Positions 9,030 to 18,216 of a stretch of 64,000 nucleotides of DNA are shown in pieces. Position 1 is the first letter of the stretch; the number at the start of each line of letters is the position of its first letter. The notes beneath the pieces were generated by a model. It worked only from the letters and a program-made list of their open reading frames with translations. It did not search any database and was not told the origin of the DNA. A program made the position numbers and the translations under genes. Source of the stretch: Methanobacteriota archaeon (GTDB taxonomy: Archaea; Methanobacteriota; Methanobacteria; Methanobacteriales; Methanobacteriaceae); the NCBI GenBank assembly GCA_023440975.1, contig JAEZRD010000045.1, positions 6,529 to 70,528 of the forward strand, read 5' to 3'.

Positions 9030-9899
9030 ATGAAAAGAACAGCATTAAAAATTGGATATATAGGATCTAACTTCCATGGATTTCAACGTCAACCTAATGT
9101 TCGGACAGTTGAAGAAGAAATAATAAATACTCTTCGAAAATTAGGTTATATTGGGGATTTGAAACAAGCAAGATTTAGAATAGCTGGTAGAACGGATAGT
9201 GGGGTTCACAGCCTTGGAAATGTTATAAGCTTCCAAAGTGAAAAAGAAGTACTTATTAATCAAATTAACACAAACCTACCTGATGATATACAAATACTTG
9301 CAAAAGCACCTGTACGATTTGGTTTTAAGCCAAGATATGCTAAAATGAGACAATATAGGTATATATTGTTTGAACAAAATTTAGATATGAAAGCATTAAA
9401 TGATTGTGCTCAAATATTTAAAGGAACACATAATTTCATAAATTTTTCAAAAAGAAAACAAAAAACACCAATCCGAACAATTGAAGATATTCAAATAACT
9501 ACACCAATAATTACAGAAGAAGAAAAAATCAAATATAATAATTTAGCACAATTAAATAATAATTTTAGACCAATTTTTATAGATGTTTATGGAGAAAGCT
9601 TTCTTTGGAATATGGTTAGAAAAATGATGAGAATATTTGTTTTAGTTGGTCAAAAAAAATTATCACTAAATAATGTTGAAGAGTTATTAAATCCCAATGA
9701 GAATGAGGAAAAAGCATGTATCAAAGTTATGGATGCAGATCAGTTAATTTTAATGGATATTGAATATGAAGGTATAAATTTTGAAAAAGATGATTATGCA
9801 ATGGAACGATTCAAAAGAATATTGATTAAAAATCTTTTTAATTATCAAAGAAATTATTCTTTAACAAAATGTTTAATAAATTCATTAGATGACATTTAG
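9030..9899 (+). CDS. truA: tRNA pseudouridine(38-40) synthase TruA
   Basis: This 289-residue enzyme converts uridines in the anticodon arm of tRNA to pseudouridine. The catalytic aspartate is D56 in GRTDSGVH, the invariant TruA motif. GYIGSNFHGFQRQ at the N-terminus and ESFLWNMVRKMMR in the second half are also characteristic. The last four bases overlap the end of the convergent histidine-kinase gene. Confidence 0.96.
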   Translation: MKRTALKIGYIGSNFHGFQRQPNVRTVEEEIINTLRKLGYIGDLKQARFRIAGRTDSGVHSLGNVISFQSEKEVLINQINTNLPDDIQILAKAPVRFGFKPRYAKMRQYRYILFEQNLDMKALNDCAQIFKGTHNFINFSKRKQKTPIRTIEDIQITTPIITEEEKIKYNNLAQLNNNFRPIFIDVYGESFLWNMVRKMMRIFVLVGQKKLSLNNVEELLNPNENEEKACIKVMDADQLILMDIEYEGINFEKDDYAMERFKRILIKNLFNYQRNYSLTKCLINSLDDI

Positions 9900-10843
9900 A
9901 AAGTTTTTGCATTAAATGTTATAGTTACTATTACACCATTATTATCTTCAATATCGTAAGTACCTTCTAATTGTGCAGTTAAACTTTTTATTAATTCACT
10001 TCCAATTCCCATGTCTTCTGGTTTTTTTTCTTCAATTAATCCAACACCATCATCACGAACAGTTAATACAAAATAATCTTTTTCAGTTTCATTAAATTTA
10101 ATAAATATATTTCCGTTTTCTCGATTTTTAAAAGCATATTTAAGAGCATTAGTAATTAATTCATTAATAATTAAACCTAAAGGAACAAGAGTATCTAAAT
10201 CAAAAACCTTATTGTCAATATCAGTTTTAATGTTAATTTTTCCTTCGAGGATATAAGAATTACTTATATCATCAATTAAAGAGTTTATATAATCATTGAT
10301 ATTAATTTTTGAAAAGTCACGATTTTCATATAATTTTTCATGAACTAATGCCATAGTTTTTATACGTTGTTGGCTTTCTTTTATAACTTCTTTGAATTTT
10401 TCGTCTTGGATTCTATGTGATTGAATCATAAGTAGACTACTAATAATTTGCATATTATTTTTTACTCTATGATGTATCTCAGATAATAACATATTTTTTT
10501 CATTAATAGAATGCCGTAAAGTTGATTCTTTTTCCTTTTCAGAAGTTATATCAAATATAGTAAATATTGCTCCATCAAACTGTTCATTATTAATTTGTGG
10601 AGTAATCCAACCAGTTAAATATACACTTTCATCTATATTTTCAGGAGTTCGAGGTTCTAAAAAAACAGATTTTAAAGTATTTTTTGTTTCATTAAGTTCT
10701 TTTTCAGCGTCTAAAAGTTTTTTATCATTAGTTAAATAATTAGTTTTTAATATAGATTTATCTAAACCTAAACTATCTAATGCGTATTGATTAATATAAA
10801 TTATTTTGTCATTTTTATCTGTAACAAATACTCCTTCTTCCAT
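9896..10843 (-). CDS. PAS-sensor histidine kinase, C-terminal part of a split gene
   Basis: The 315-residue product begins inside a PAS domain (MEEGVFVTDKNDKIIYIN, about residues 1-100) and continues into a HisKA_2-type kinase. The phosphoacceptor is in EIHHRVKNNMQII (H124/H125). The ATP-binding domain has LIINELITNALKYAF and RDDGVG. It lies 8 bases after the membrane-protein frame 10852-11739. Adding one A to the A8 run at 10868-10875 joins the two frames into a continuous 614-residue protein reading through KKKFFENLIRDMEEG, a normal linker between membrane and PAS parts. The start chosen here may therefore be artificial. The kinase probably phosphorylates an unlinked response regulator; none is adjacent. 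Confidence 0.8.
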   Translation of the reverse strand: MEEGVFVTDKNDKIIYINQYALDSLGLDKSILKTNYLTNDKKLLDAEKELNETKNTLKSVFLEPRTPENIDESVYLTGWITPQINNEQFDGAIFTIFDITSEKEKESTLRHSINEKNMLLSEIHHRVKNNMQIISSLLMIQSHRIQDEKFKEVIKESQQRIKTMALVHEKLYENRDFSKININDYINSLIDDISNSYILEGKINIKTDIDNKVFDLDTLVPLGLIINELITNALKYAFKNRENGNIFIKFNETEKDYFVLTVRDDGVGLIEEKKPEDMGIGSELIKSLTAQLEGTYDIEDNNGVIVTITFNAKTF

Positions 10844-10851
10844 ATCTCTAA

Positions 10852-11739
10852 TTAAATTTTCAAAGAATTTTTTTTAAGCTCTAATTCTTCCATAGTTAAA
10901 AGACCAAACATGTCACTTTCAGTAAATTTTTTAGTTACAACAATCATTGAAACAAAAATAATAGTTAATGCTGCTCCAGCGACTAATGCAAATTTAACTA
11001 CTGGAAAATTAGTTATATAATTTAAAAATAAAATTATTAATGATATTACAGCTAATACTATAGGAGTATATATAATAATTCTTCTACCGAATTGACTTCC
11101 AGTTGTGTTCAAATGGAAATATTTTATAAATCCTTTTTTTGGATGAGTATTTATAAACACATAAGGAATCAACACAATAAATATTAAATAATTAAGAGCT
11201 AGACTGATTAAGGATATGTTACCATTAAAGTAGTATAGGAATCCTGTAAATCCTAAAATTATTGTAATAATGCCTAAAGATTGTGGAATTATGCTGTATT
11301 TATTGATTGAATCGAATAATAGTGCAAAAAAGTATATTATGAATATAATTAAAAATAAAAAAGCATCTTGATAAGTTGATGAAAATCCATATACTAAGGG
11401 AGTTCCTAAAAATGAGATTATCGCAAGTACACAATAAACTCCAGTTAAAATGGCTAAAATTATACTTATATATTTGTATTTTTCATTATTTTCCAAATTA
11501 ATAAAATATAATGAAGTTGCAACTAAAATAAAGAAAATAGCATTATAGGTATAATTTTTTATGATACCAATAATGAAAATAAAATTAGGACAATTCGTTA
11601 AATTTAAAATTAAATTGGTTAAAGCTAATATGATTGTTATAATGCAAAGTATTCTATTAAATTTAAGAGTCCATTTGATATTTTTGTTGTCAATAAAATC
11701 AATAATTGCATTGGAATAATTTTTGTTATTCATTAGCAT
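10852..11739 (-). CDS. Polytopic membrane sensor domain, N-terminal part of a split histidine kinase
   Basis: The 295-residue frame has about eight predicted membrane helices and ends with ESDMFGLLTMEELELKKNSLKI. The last residues after LELKK come from a shifted frame: the plus strand carries T8 at 10868-10875, and nine bases there would run straight into the PAS-kinase frame. GGAGC precedes the ATG at 11739. The domain probably senses a membrane or extracellular cue and passes it to the kinase. The sequence supports either a recent frameshift mutation, phase variation at the homopolymer, or an assembly or base-calling error. Confidence 0.75.
   Translation of the reverse strand: MLMNNKNYSNAIIDFIDNKNIKWTLKFNRILCIITIILALTNLILNLTNCPNFIFIIGIIKNYTYNAIFFILVATSLYFINLENNEKYKYISIILAILTGVYCVLAIISFLGTPLVYGFSSTYQDAFLFLIIFIIYFFALLFDSINKYSIIPQSLGIITIILGFTGFLYYFNGNISLISLALNYLIFIVLIPYVFINTHPKKGFIKYFHLNTTGSQFGRRIIIYTPIVLAVISLIILFLNYITNFPVVKFALVAGAALTIIFVSMIVVTKKFTESDMFGLLTMEELELKKNSLKI
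10868..10875. other. A8/T8 homopolymer at the likely frameshift between sensor and kinase
   Basis: Eight T on the plus strand (eight A in the gene). Nine would restore one 614-residue frame from 11739 to 9896. No stop interrupts the joined frame at the junction. Confidence 0.75.
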
Positions 11740-11838
11740 ATTGCTCCATGATATAAATATTAATTTATATTAAATAATTTTTTTTCAATATTTTGTTAAT
11801 TTAATTATAGTGTATCTAACTATTTAATTTTATTGATT

Positions 11839-12960
11839 TTATATATAATCATTAATATAAGTCAGAGGATGTTTTCTTACAACTCCAACTAAATTTTTTA
11901 TGTATGGTGTTTTACTAAATATAATCATAAGGCCGTAAGGTACACAGAAAGCAATAATAAAACATATAACACTCATATAATAAAAATTAGAAGGAGTAAA
12001 ATATATTTTCATTATAGTTCCAATAATAATTTCATACATTAAAAAGATCCCTATTGTTACCTTAGATAAATTTAATAAAAATTTATAAAATTTTTTACTT
12101 TTGGTAGGTTCTTGATATAACCCTTTTAAATTTTTTAAAAAAATAAATAATCCTGCAGATTGAAGAATCATATAAACACTATAACGATTGAAAATTTCAA
12201 TATCATTACTACCACTAATTATAGGGGATAATATAGGTAATATTAATGTCATTACTACAAATAATATTAATCCGAAATTTTTATTATTAAATATTTTCCA
12301 TCTTGTGTTCATTAAGTAATAACCCAGTACTACAAAACCTATAGGTCCCATAAAATAATTAATATATAAAGCAAGGTCAATGTTAAATGTACTTTTAAGT
12401 AAACTAACTATAAACCATATAACTAAAAAATATTCTACTTCTCTTAATGGGGCATTTTGAACCCATCTTTTTAATATAGGTATAAAAAGATAAACTCCAA
12501 ATATTAACCACATATAACTATACTGTATTGAAAACCAGGATTGTGCGAATAAAACATTTTTAAAAAGTTTATAAGCCCCATATAATGTGAAAGAGTCCAT
12601 TCCAAAAAATTTAAGTAATCCTGGGTTAAATCCACAAATAATTATTACAATTAATGTAAGGGATATTGAAAAGAATATAAAAGGAACAACCATACCCCAA
12701 AACCTATCTTCTAAAAATTCTCTAATTCTTAAATTAGTTTTAAGAAAACTTCCTACTAACATTAAAAAAAGAGGAACTCCAAAATTAAATGCAGAATTTC
12801 CAATATCTACAATTAACCAATTTATATTTGCAGGATTAGGATTAGCTGTCATTAATTGGGGGTATAAACATATATGGGAAAAAATTAAAGAAATTATTGC
12901 TATTGAAGGTAATATTTTGAAGAAATTATCATATAATATTGGTTCTTTAATTTTTTCCAT
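11839..12960 (-). CDS. Acyltransferase-3 family integral membrane protein
   Basis: This 373-residue protein has about ten membrane helices. The beginning, FFKILPSIAIISLIFSHICLY, resembles the family opening in which a catalytic His follows a first helix, and FGVPLFLMLVGSFL followed by a basic segment, RIREFLEDRFWGMVVPF, is typical of acyltransferase-3 (OafA/WecH-like) proteins. Members O-acetylate sugars of surface polysaccharides or glycolipids. It lies divergent from wecB, which makes an amino sugar nucleotide, so a role in surface glycan decoration is reasonable but inferred. A shadow frame on the other strand at 12587-12979 is not real. Confidence 0.78.
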   Translation of the reverse strand: MEKIKEPILYDNFFKILPSIAIISLIFSHICLYPQLMTANPNPANINWLIVDIGNSAFNFGVPLFLMLVGSFLKTNLRIREFLEDRFWGMVVPFIFFSISLTLIVIIICGFNPGLLKFFGMDSFTLYGAYKLFKNVLFAQSWFSIQYSYMWLIFGVYLFIPILKRWVQNAPLREVEYFLVIWFIVSLLKSTFNIDLALYINYFMGPIGFVVLGYYLMNTRWKIFNNKNFGLILFVVMTLILPILSPIISGSNDIEIFNRYSVYMILQSAGLFIFLKNLKGLYQEPTKSKKFYKFLLNLSKVTIGIFLMYEIIIGTIMKIYFTPSNFYYMSVICFIIAFCVPYGLMIIFSKTPYIKNLVGVVRKHPLTYINDYI

Positions 12961-13128
12961 AATTCCACAGTTTTATTAGTAATTATTAAATTTATATTTG
13001 ATAATTTAAATTTTATTAAGTCATTTATAAAACATTTTCCATTAAAAATACTATTTTCATTATATTTAAATGATTTAAATAGTAATATTATAATAATACA
13101 AATTAAATTTTTTAGGGAGAATTAATTA

Positions 13129-14454
13129 ATGAAAATAGCTATTGTACTTGGAACAAGACCTGAAATAATAAAAATGGCCTCAGTAATAGATGAAATAATA
13201 AAAAGAGGACATAAATTATTATTAATACATACAGGTCAACATTATGATAAAGAAATGTCTGAAACATTTTTTGAAGATTTAGAATTACCCCAACCTAATT
13301 ACAATATTCATGTTGGCTCAGGTTCCCATGGAAAACAAACTGGAAAAATGATGGAAGGAATCGAAGAAGTATTAATTAAAGAAATGCCTGATATTTTATT
13401 AGTACAAGGAGATACTAATGCTGTTTTAGCAGGAGCATTAGTTGCTGTAAAATTACATATTCCTGTAGGGCATGTTGAAGCAGGTTTAAGATCATTTGAT
13501 GAAACAATGCCTGAAGAAATTAATCGAAAAGCCGCAGATGTATCTTCAAAATTATATTTTGTCCCAACTGAAGAATCAGCAATAAATCTATTAAGTGAAA
13601 GCATATCCCGTAAAAGAATTGTAATAACTGGAAATACTGTAGTAGATGCATGTTTCAGAAATCTAAAAATTGCAGAAAAAAGAGATAAATCAAAATATGA
13701 AAAAGAATTAACTGATTTAGATATTGAAAATATGGAAAATATTCTAACTTTAACAATGCATCGAGCTGAAAATGTAGATGTTAAAGAACGATTATTAAAT
13801 ATAATTGATGCTTTAGCCGAATTAAAAGATATGAACATTATTTTCCCTATACACCCAAGAACAAGAAAAACCCTAGAAAATTTTGGACTATTCGATAAAC
13901 TAAATAGTTATGAACATATTCACATAATTAAACCCGTAGGATATTTAGATTTCCTAGTCCTATTATCAAAATCAACATTAATCCTCACAGATTCTGGAGG
14001 ATTACAAGAAGAAGCTATAACATTAAACATCCCAGCATTGACCCTAAGATATAATACTGAAAGACCTGAAACTGTAACAGCAGGAGGAAACATTCTTGTA
14101 GGATCTGATAAAGAAAATATTCTTAAAAATGCAAAAAAAATATTAAATGATAAAAAATTTGCAGAAAAAATGAAAAATGCAAAAAATCCTTATGGTGAAG
14201 GTAATGCTGCTAGTAAAATGTTAGATTCCATAGAAAAACATTATAATAATAATGAATTAGCACTTATTGCACCTGATGAAGTCATGACAACATTTAAACG
14301 TGAAATAAAATTAAACACTGAAGATATCACTGTTTCAGAATTTGAAGAAAAATATAATACTTTAATACATCTAGTTTATGATGAAGAAACTCATTATCCT
14401 CATGATAATTTGAATATTAAAAACAAATTTCTACTATACGATATTTATAATTAA
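13129..14454 (+). CDS. wecB: UDP-N-acetylglucosamine 2-epimerase (non-hydrolysing) with C-terminal extension
   Basis: The enzyme interconverts UDP-GlcNAc and UDP-ManNAc, precursor of amino-sugar glycans. The motifs [10 protein letters not shown] at the N-terminus, [17 protein letters not shown], and DSGGLQEEA with the loop RYNTERPE are all present. AGGGAGA sits before the ATG at 13129. The protein has 441 residues, while the family is usually about 360-380; the extra 60-65 residues after the GEGNAASKM terminus of the core are acidic and form no domain that I recognise. The mfnD-like gene follows after 34 bases. Confidence 0.93.
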   Translation: MKIAIVLGTRPEIIKMASVIDEIIKRGHKLLLIHTGQHYDKEMSETFFEDLELPQPNYNIHVGSGSHGKQTGKMMEGIEEVLIKEMPDILLVQGDTNAVLAGALVAVKLHIPVGHVEAGLRSFDETMPEEINRKAADVSSKLYFVPTEESAINLLSESISRKRIVITGNTVVDACFRNLKIAEKRDKSKYEKELTDLDIENMENILTLTMHRAENVDVKERLLNIIDALAELKDMNIIFPIHPRTRKTLENFGLFDKLNSYEHIHIIKPVGYLDFLVLLSKSTLILTDSGGLQEEAITLNIPALTLRYNTERPETVTAGGNILVGSDKENILKNAKKILNDKKFAEKMKNAKNPYGEGNAASKMLDSIEKHYNNNELALIAPDEVMTTFKREIKLNTEDITVSEFEEKYNTLIHLVYDEETHYPHDNLNIKNKFLLYDIYN

Positions 14455-14488
14455 TTAAACATTTTTTTTAGAAAATATTTATAAGAGT

Positions 14489-15571
14489 ATGTTAATGATG
14501 GATAATTTAAAAAATGTTACCACTAATTCAATTCTTCTATTTGAATATTTCACAGCTAATGGAATAAATGATTTATCAATAATATCCGAAGCAGCGGGGA
14601 TGATAAAAGACTTAGCTGATGATTTAAAAAATCAAAATACTTATCTTTTAATCTCTAAAGAATTTGAATACTTATTTAATGATGTAGAAGTTAAACTAAT
14701 TACAATATCAGAACCCCTTGAAAATTGGTTAAACAAAAATGCTAATAAATTTAAAAAATCAATTTTCATTGCAGATGAAGCTAATGAACATTTATTTAAA
14801 ATCACAAAAATCTTAGAAGATAATGGTGTAAAATTATACTGTTCTAATTCAGAAAGTGTTATGATTTGTACAAATAAATTTTTAACTTATAACTCCTTAA
14901 ATGGTATTGTAAAACAACCTTTTACTAAAAAGATACAAATTAATAATGATAACAATTGGAAAGAATATATAAAAAGAATATTTAAAAAATTAAATCAAAA
15001 AAAACCTACACAATTAATTATTAAACCTATAAATGGGGTAGATTGTGAAAAAGTTTCATTAATATCTAATGAAGAAGATTTAAATATTTTAAAGGAATTT
15101 TATCCAATTGGATCTGAAATATTAATACAAGAATATATTAACGGAAATTCATGCAGTGTAAGTCTTTTAACTGATGGAAAAACTGCCATCCCCTTAAGTT
15201 TAAACAAACAAAATATAATATATCAAACTGAAAATATATCTTATTGTGGAGGGGAATTACCTTTTAATCATCCCTTAAAAAAAGATGCTTTAAAACTCGC
15301 AACTACTGCAGTAGAAAATATAAATGGTATAAAAGGATTTGTTGGTGTTGATTTAATTTTAGGAGATGAAGTAACATTTTTAGAAATAAATTCTAGATTT
15401 ACCACTCCATATGTAGGACTAAAAAAAGTAGCTAATTTTAATATAGGAGAAACTATAATTAAATTACTAGATAAAGAAATTAAAATTCAAGATTTAAAAC
15501 ATGAAATTCTTTTAAAGGGTAAAGTAAAATTTATCAAAAAAGGAAATAAATTAGAAATTAAAAAGATATAA
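14489..15571 (+). CDS. mfnD: ATP-grasp ligase, probable tyramine--L-glutamate ligase MfnD (methanofuran synthesis)
   Basis: The 360-residue protein has an ATP-grasp fold: a flavodoxin-like N-terminal domain with ILLFEYFTANGINDLSIISEAAGM, a central region with LIIKPINGVDCEKV, and a C-terminal metal site with GFVGVDLILGDEVTFLEINSRFTTPY. The opening and the EINSR metal-binding sequence match the methanogen enzyme that joins glutamate to tyramine through a gamma bond in methanofuran synthesis. The next gene, 22 bases away, is mfnF-like, another methanofuran enzyme, which supports the call. The start is uncertain: ATG occurs at 14489, 14495 and 14498 and the ribosome binding site is weak. Other amino-acid ligases of the ATP-grasp class are the alternative. 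Confidence 0.78.
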   Translation: MLMMDNLKNVTTNSILLFEYFTANGINDLSIISEAAGMIKDLADDLKNQNTYLLISKEFEYLFNDVEVKLITISEPLENWLNKNANKFKKSIFIADEANEHLFKITKILEDNGVKLYCSNSESVMICTNKFLTYNSLNGIVKQPFTKKIQINNDNNWKEYIKRIFKKLNQKKPTQLIIKPINGVDCEKVSLISNEEDLNILKEFYPIGSEILIQEYINGNSCSVSLLTDGKTAIPLSLNKQNIIYQTENISYCGGELPFNHPLKKDALKLATTAVENINGIKGFVGVDLILGDEVTFLEINSRFTTPYVGLKKVANFNIGETIIKLLDKEIKIQDLKHEILLKGKVKFIKKGNKLEIKKI

Positions 15572-15593
15572 AAAAATTAATTGAGGATTATTT

Positions 15594-16616
15594 ATGAAAA
15601 TAGCAGGTTTCGATATTGGTGGAGCAAATACAGATTTAGCAATTATTGATTTTAAAAATGGAGATTTTAAAGATATACAAACAGATTTTGAATATCTTCC
15701 TATGTGGAGTAAAAATGAAGATTTAGGAGAAACTTTAATAAGATTAATAGAAAACATTTGCCCATTAAATGAAATTGATGCTGTGGGAATTTCCATGACT
15801 GCAGAATTAGTTGATGCATATGAAACTAAAAAAGATGGAGTTTTAGATGTTGTTAAAAAATGTGAAGATGTATTTGATATTCCATTAGGCTTTGTAGGAG
15901 TTGATGGAATGTTAAATTCTGAAAAGATTAAACAAAACCCAATTAAAGCAGCAGCTGCTAATTGGATTGCAACAGCAGAAATTGCTGGAATGATGGAAAA
16001 AGATTGTATATTTATTGATACTGGAAGTACAACTACTGACATTATTCCTGTAAAAAATGGTTCTGAATGTGCAAAAGGCCGATCTGATTTTGAAAGATTA
16101 TCTACAGGAGAATTAGTTTATACTGGAACACTTAGAACTAATTTAACAAGTTTTTTAGATAAAATTCCATTTGATGGTTCAGAATATCGAGTTGCATCTG
16201 AATTATTTGCAATAACAGCAGATGTTTACACTGTTTTAGATTTAATTTCTCCTGAAGATTATGTTTGCGATACATGTGATGGTCAAGGAAAATCAAAAGA
16301 AGAGTCTATGAGAAGAATTTCAAGAGTTTTATGTGCTGATTTAGAAATATTGTCTGAAGAAGATATTATTAAAATTTCAGATTTTATTTATCAAGCACAA
16401 GTAGCTCAAATAGCAAATGCATTAGATGAAGTAGCTTCAAGAGAAAATTTAGATTTAGTAATAACTACAGGTTTAGGTAAAGATATTTTAGGTTATGAAG
16501 CAGCATCAAGTTTAGATTTAAGAGTTAAACCTATGAATACATTACTTTCTGATGAAGAATGTGTAGTTGCTCCAGCTATTGGAACTGCAATTATGATGAA
16601 CAAATTTATTAATTAA
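15594..16616 (+). CDS. mfnF: Hydantoinase/oxoprolinase-family protein, probable MfnF of methanofuran synthesis
   Basis: The 340-residue protein opens with GFDIGGANTDLAIIDF, an ASKHA-type phosphate-binding motif, and repeats it as FIDTGSTTTDIIP near residue 140. It is much shorter than true hydantoinases and belongs to the group named H4MPT-linked C1-transfer pathway proteins. In methanogens this group includes MfnF, which joins the furan moiety to the gamma-glutamyltyramine part of methanofuran. The internal CDTCDGQGKS pair of cysteines is a notable insertion that could hold a metal. GAGG precedes the ATG. Tight linkage to the mfnD-like gene strengthens the call. Confidence 0.82.
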   Translation: MKIAGFDIGGANTDLAIIDFKNGDFKDIQTDFEYLPMWSKNEDLGETLIRLIENICPLNEIDAVGISMTAELVDAYETKKDGVLDVVKKCEDVFDIPLGFVGVDGMLNSEKIKQNPIKAAAANWIATAEIAGMMEKDCIFIDTGSTTTDIIPVKNGSECAKGRSDFERLSTGELVYTGTLRTNLTSFLDKIPFDGSEYRVASELFAITADVYTVLDLISPEDYVCDTCDGQGKSKEESMRRISRVLCADLEILSEEDIIKISDFIYQAQVAQIANALDEVASRENLDLVITTGLGKDILGYEAASSLDLRVKPMNTLLSDEECVVAPAIGTAIMMNKFIN

Positions 16617-16627
16617 GAGGTAGTTAA

Positions 16628-17323
16628 ATGGCAAAAGAAAAAAAGTCTAATCTCCTAAAATGGTTATTAATTTTAACTTTTTTAATTATAATAGTCTTTA
16701 CTTTTGCAAATAATTGTCAAACTACTACTGTAGGGTATAATAATTTAGGTCAAGTTGTTAAATATAATTATTCTCATTATCCTAATCCAACTGTTAAAAT
16801 AGCTATTGTATCAGGTATGCATTCTAGGGAATCACTACATCAAATGGTATTGCCTGAAGTATGTAAATTGATGGCTTTATTTAATAATGTTGAAGTAGAT
16901 AATTATAAAGTTAAAGTTACTTCGAATCCTCAGGACTTCACAATTGGTAGAGCTAATGGTGAATCTTTAGTTCATGATTATGTTGTTAATGATGTAGCTA
17001 AATCAAATTATGATTTGGTTATCATAGGTCATGATCATGAGTCAGATTATGGTGAAGGATATTATATAGCTACACCAACGATGGATACTCCTTCAGTAGA
17101 TTTGGCAAATAAAGTTGTTAATAATTTATCTAATTTCAATTATTATAAACGAAATACAAATGTTTCAGCTCAAAGTACAAGTATTAGTGCAGTTGACAAT
17201 CCTATTGTCTCTACTGACACAAAATTGTTTGTATATGAAATTCCTGAGGATGATTTTATTGTATTTGCATTTATTAATTCATATCGTTTAGTGTATGATT
17301 CTTATAAAGCATTATCCTCTTAA
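16628..17323 (+). CDS. Membrane-anchored protein, possibly a zinc carboxypeptidase-like (M14-like) hydrolase
   Basis: The 231-residue protein has a basic start and one membrane helix (about residues 9-27, WLLILTFLIIIVFTFA), then an extracytoplasmic domain. SGMHSRES contains an HxxE pair (as in the first metal site of M14 carboxypeptidases), IIGHDHES could supply the third ligand, and YEIPED near the end could hold a catalytic acid. These features suggest a small metallo-carboxypeptidase or a related amidohydrolase facing the cell wall. AGAGG precedes the ATG and mfnF ends only 11 bases earlier, so it is likely cotranscribed. I recognise the pattern but not a specific family, and the function is unproved. 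Confidence 0.5.
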   Translation: MAKEKKSNLLKWLLILTFLIIIVFTFANNCQTTTVGYNNLGQVVKYNYSHYPNPTVKIAIVSGMHSRESLHQMVLPEVCKLMALFNNVEVDNYKVKVTSNPQDFTIGRANGESLVHDYVVNDVAKSNYDLVIIGHDHESDYGEGYYIATPTMDTPSVDLANKVVNNLSNFNYYKRNTNVSAQSTSISAVDNPIVSTDTKLFVYEIPEDDFIVFAFINSYRLVYDSYKALSS

Positions 17324-17419
17324 TCTTTTTTTTTAAAAATTTAAAAATAGTTTAGAATATGTCTGATTTTTTTGTTAATATTAATTTAAAATAAGTTTTG
17401 TTAATGTATATTAGTATTT

Positions 17420-17534
17420 GTCCTATAATCTTAAATCTTAAAGCCTCTATTATTTTCAAATGTTTGTCCTATTGAAAATTATTGAGGGGGATGATGAATA
17501 TATCGTTAGAGGCTTTAAGACGGAAAAATAGGAC
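17420..17534. ncRNA. Candidate structured noncoding RNA or miniature repeat element
   Basis: The spacer between two convergent genes holds nested inverted repeats. The outer stem pairs GTCCTAT (17420-17426) with ATAGGAC (17528-17534). The middle stem is a perfect 14-base repeat, 17436-17449 with 17507-17520 (TCTTAAAGCCTCTA and its complement). An inner hairpin pairs ATTTTCAA (17452-17459) with TTGAAAAT (17472-17479). TTTGTCCTAT occurs twice, at 17417-17426 and 17463-17472, so ATAGGAC could pair with either copy. An ATGATGA box-C-like sequence is at 17491-17497 but no box D (CTGA) accompanies it. The strand is unknown and no open frame is present. An old miniature transposon is the main alternative. 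Confidence 0.45.
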
Positions 17535-17649
17535 TATTCTTTAAAAAATAGTTGAGTATTTTTCTAATTGATAATCTTAATTTTATTGTATTTAATAGTT
17601 TCTAATTTAATAATTCTTGTTTGTTTTTTATAAAAAGTTTTTTAAATGA

Positions 17650-18216
17650 TTAATACCAAACATCTTTAATTCCTAATAAATAAGCTATAGTATTAGAGCT
17701 AACATGTAATATTATTGTAATAATTGCTATGATAAGAATAAAATTAATGCTTAAAGGCACTACTGGAGAAATTAAAATAAGTGCAACTATAACAAAGTCT
17801 AATTGATCTAGGAAAGGAGCAGGTTGTCCACTTTTTAAACCTAAACGTCTTTTAATAAAACTTCCAATGGCATCTCCTAATAATGCTCCAAATGCAAGTA
17901 AAAATCCTACAAATAATCCATTTAAAAGAGAGTTAAATACTAAAAATGGTATAATTCCACTAGTTAATTGGGATAAAGTTAATCCTACAAATCCCTGAAA
18001 TCCTCCAACTAAAGTTCCTAAAATTGTTCCATAAATAAAACCTTTCCATGTTACTCCATTACCTATGACTCTATAACCATCAGAAAGAGTTTTACCCATA
18101 TCTAAGGGTGTTTTTCCTCCAAAAGCAAGTCCACTTAGGTTCGCAACATAAGCTGGTAACATGAAATAAATTGCGGCTAGACAGCTAATTAATAAATTTA
18201 TTAAATTAAATCCCAT
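17650..18216 (-). CDS. carS: CDP-archaeol synthase CarS (DUF46 family)
   Basis: The 188-residue membrane protein has about five helices and the signature AYVANLSGLAFGGKTPLDMGKTL near residue 22, followed by GDAIGSFIKRRLGLKSGQPAPFLDQLDF, which carries the conserved acidic and basic residues of the CDP-alcohol-forming active site. The enzyme transfers CTP to digeranylgeranylglyceryl phosphate, making CDP-archaeol for polar lipid head-group attachment. It stands alone, with long AT-rich spacers on both sides. Confidence 0.92.
   Translation of the reverse strand: MGFNLINLLISCLAAIYFMLPAYVANLSGLAFGGKTPLDMGKTLSDGYRVIGNGVTWKGFIYGTILGTLVGGFQGFVGLTLSQLTSGIIPFLVFNSLLNGLFVGFLLAFGALLGDAIGSFIKRRLGLKSGQPAPFLDQLDFVIVALILISPVVPLSINFILIIAIITIILHVSSNTIAYLLGIKDVWY

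Noticed and set aside
12587..12979. 130-residue plus-strand frame against the acyltransferase-3 gene
   Set aside because: The minus-strand gene has coherent membrane helices and family motifs; the plus frame shows none.
13308..13838. 176-residue minus-strand frame inside wecB
   Set aside because: wecB carries all family motifs across this stretch; the opposite frame has Ser/Ile-rich noise composition.
15551..16042. 163-residue minus-strand frame inside mfnF
   Set aside because: Overlaps a well-supported gene and has shadow composition.
17491..17497. ATGATGA as box C of a C/D guide RNA
   Set aside because: No box D (CTGA) or D' pair is found at suitable distance, so a C/D RNA is not supported.
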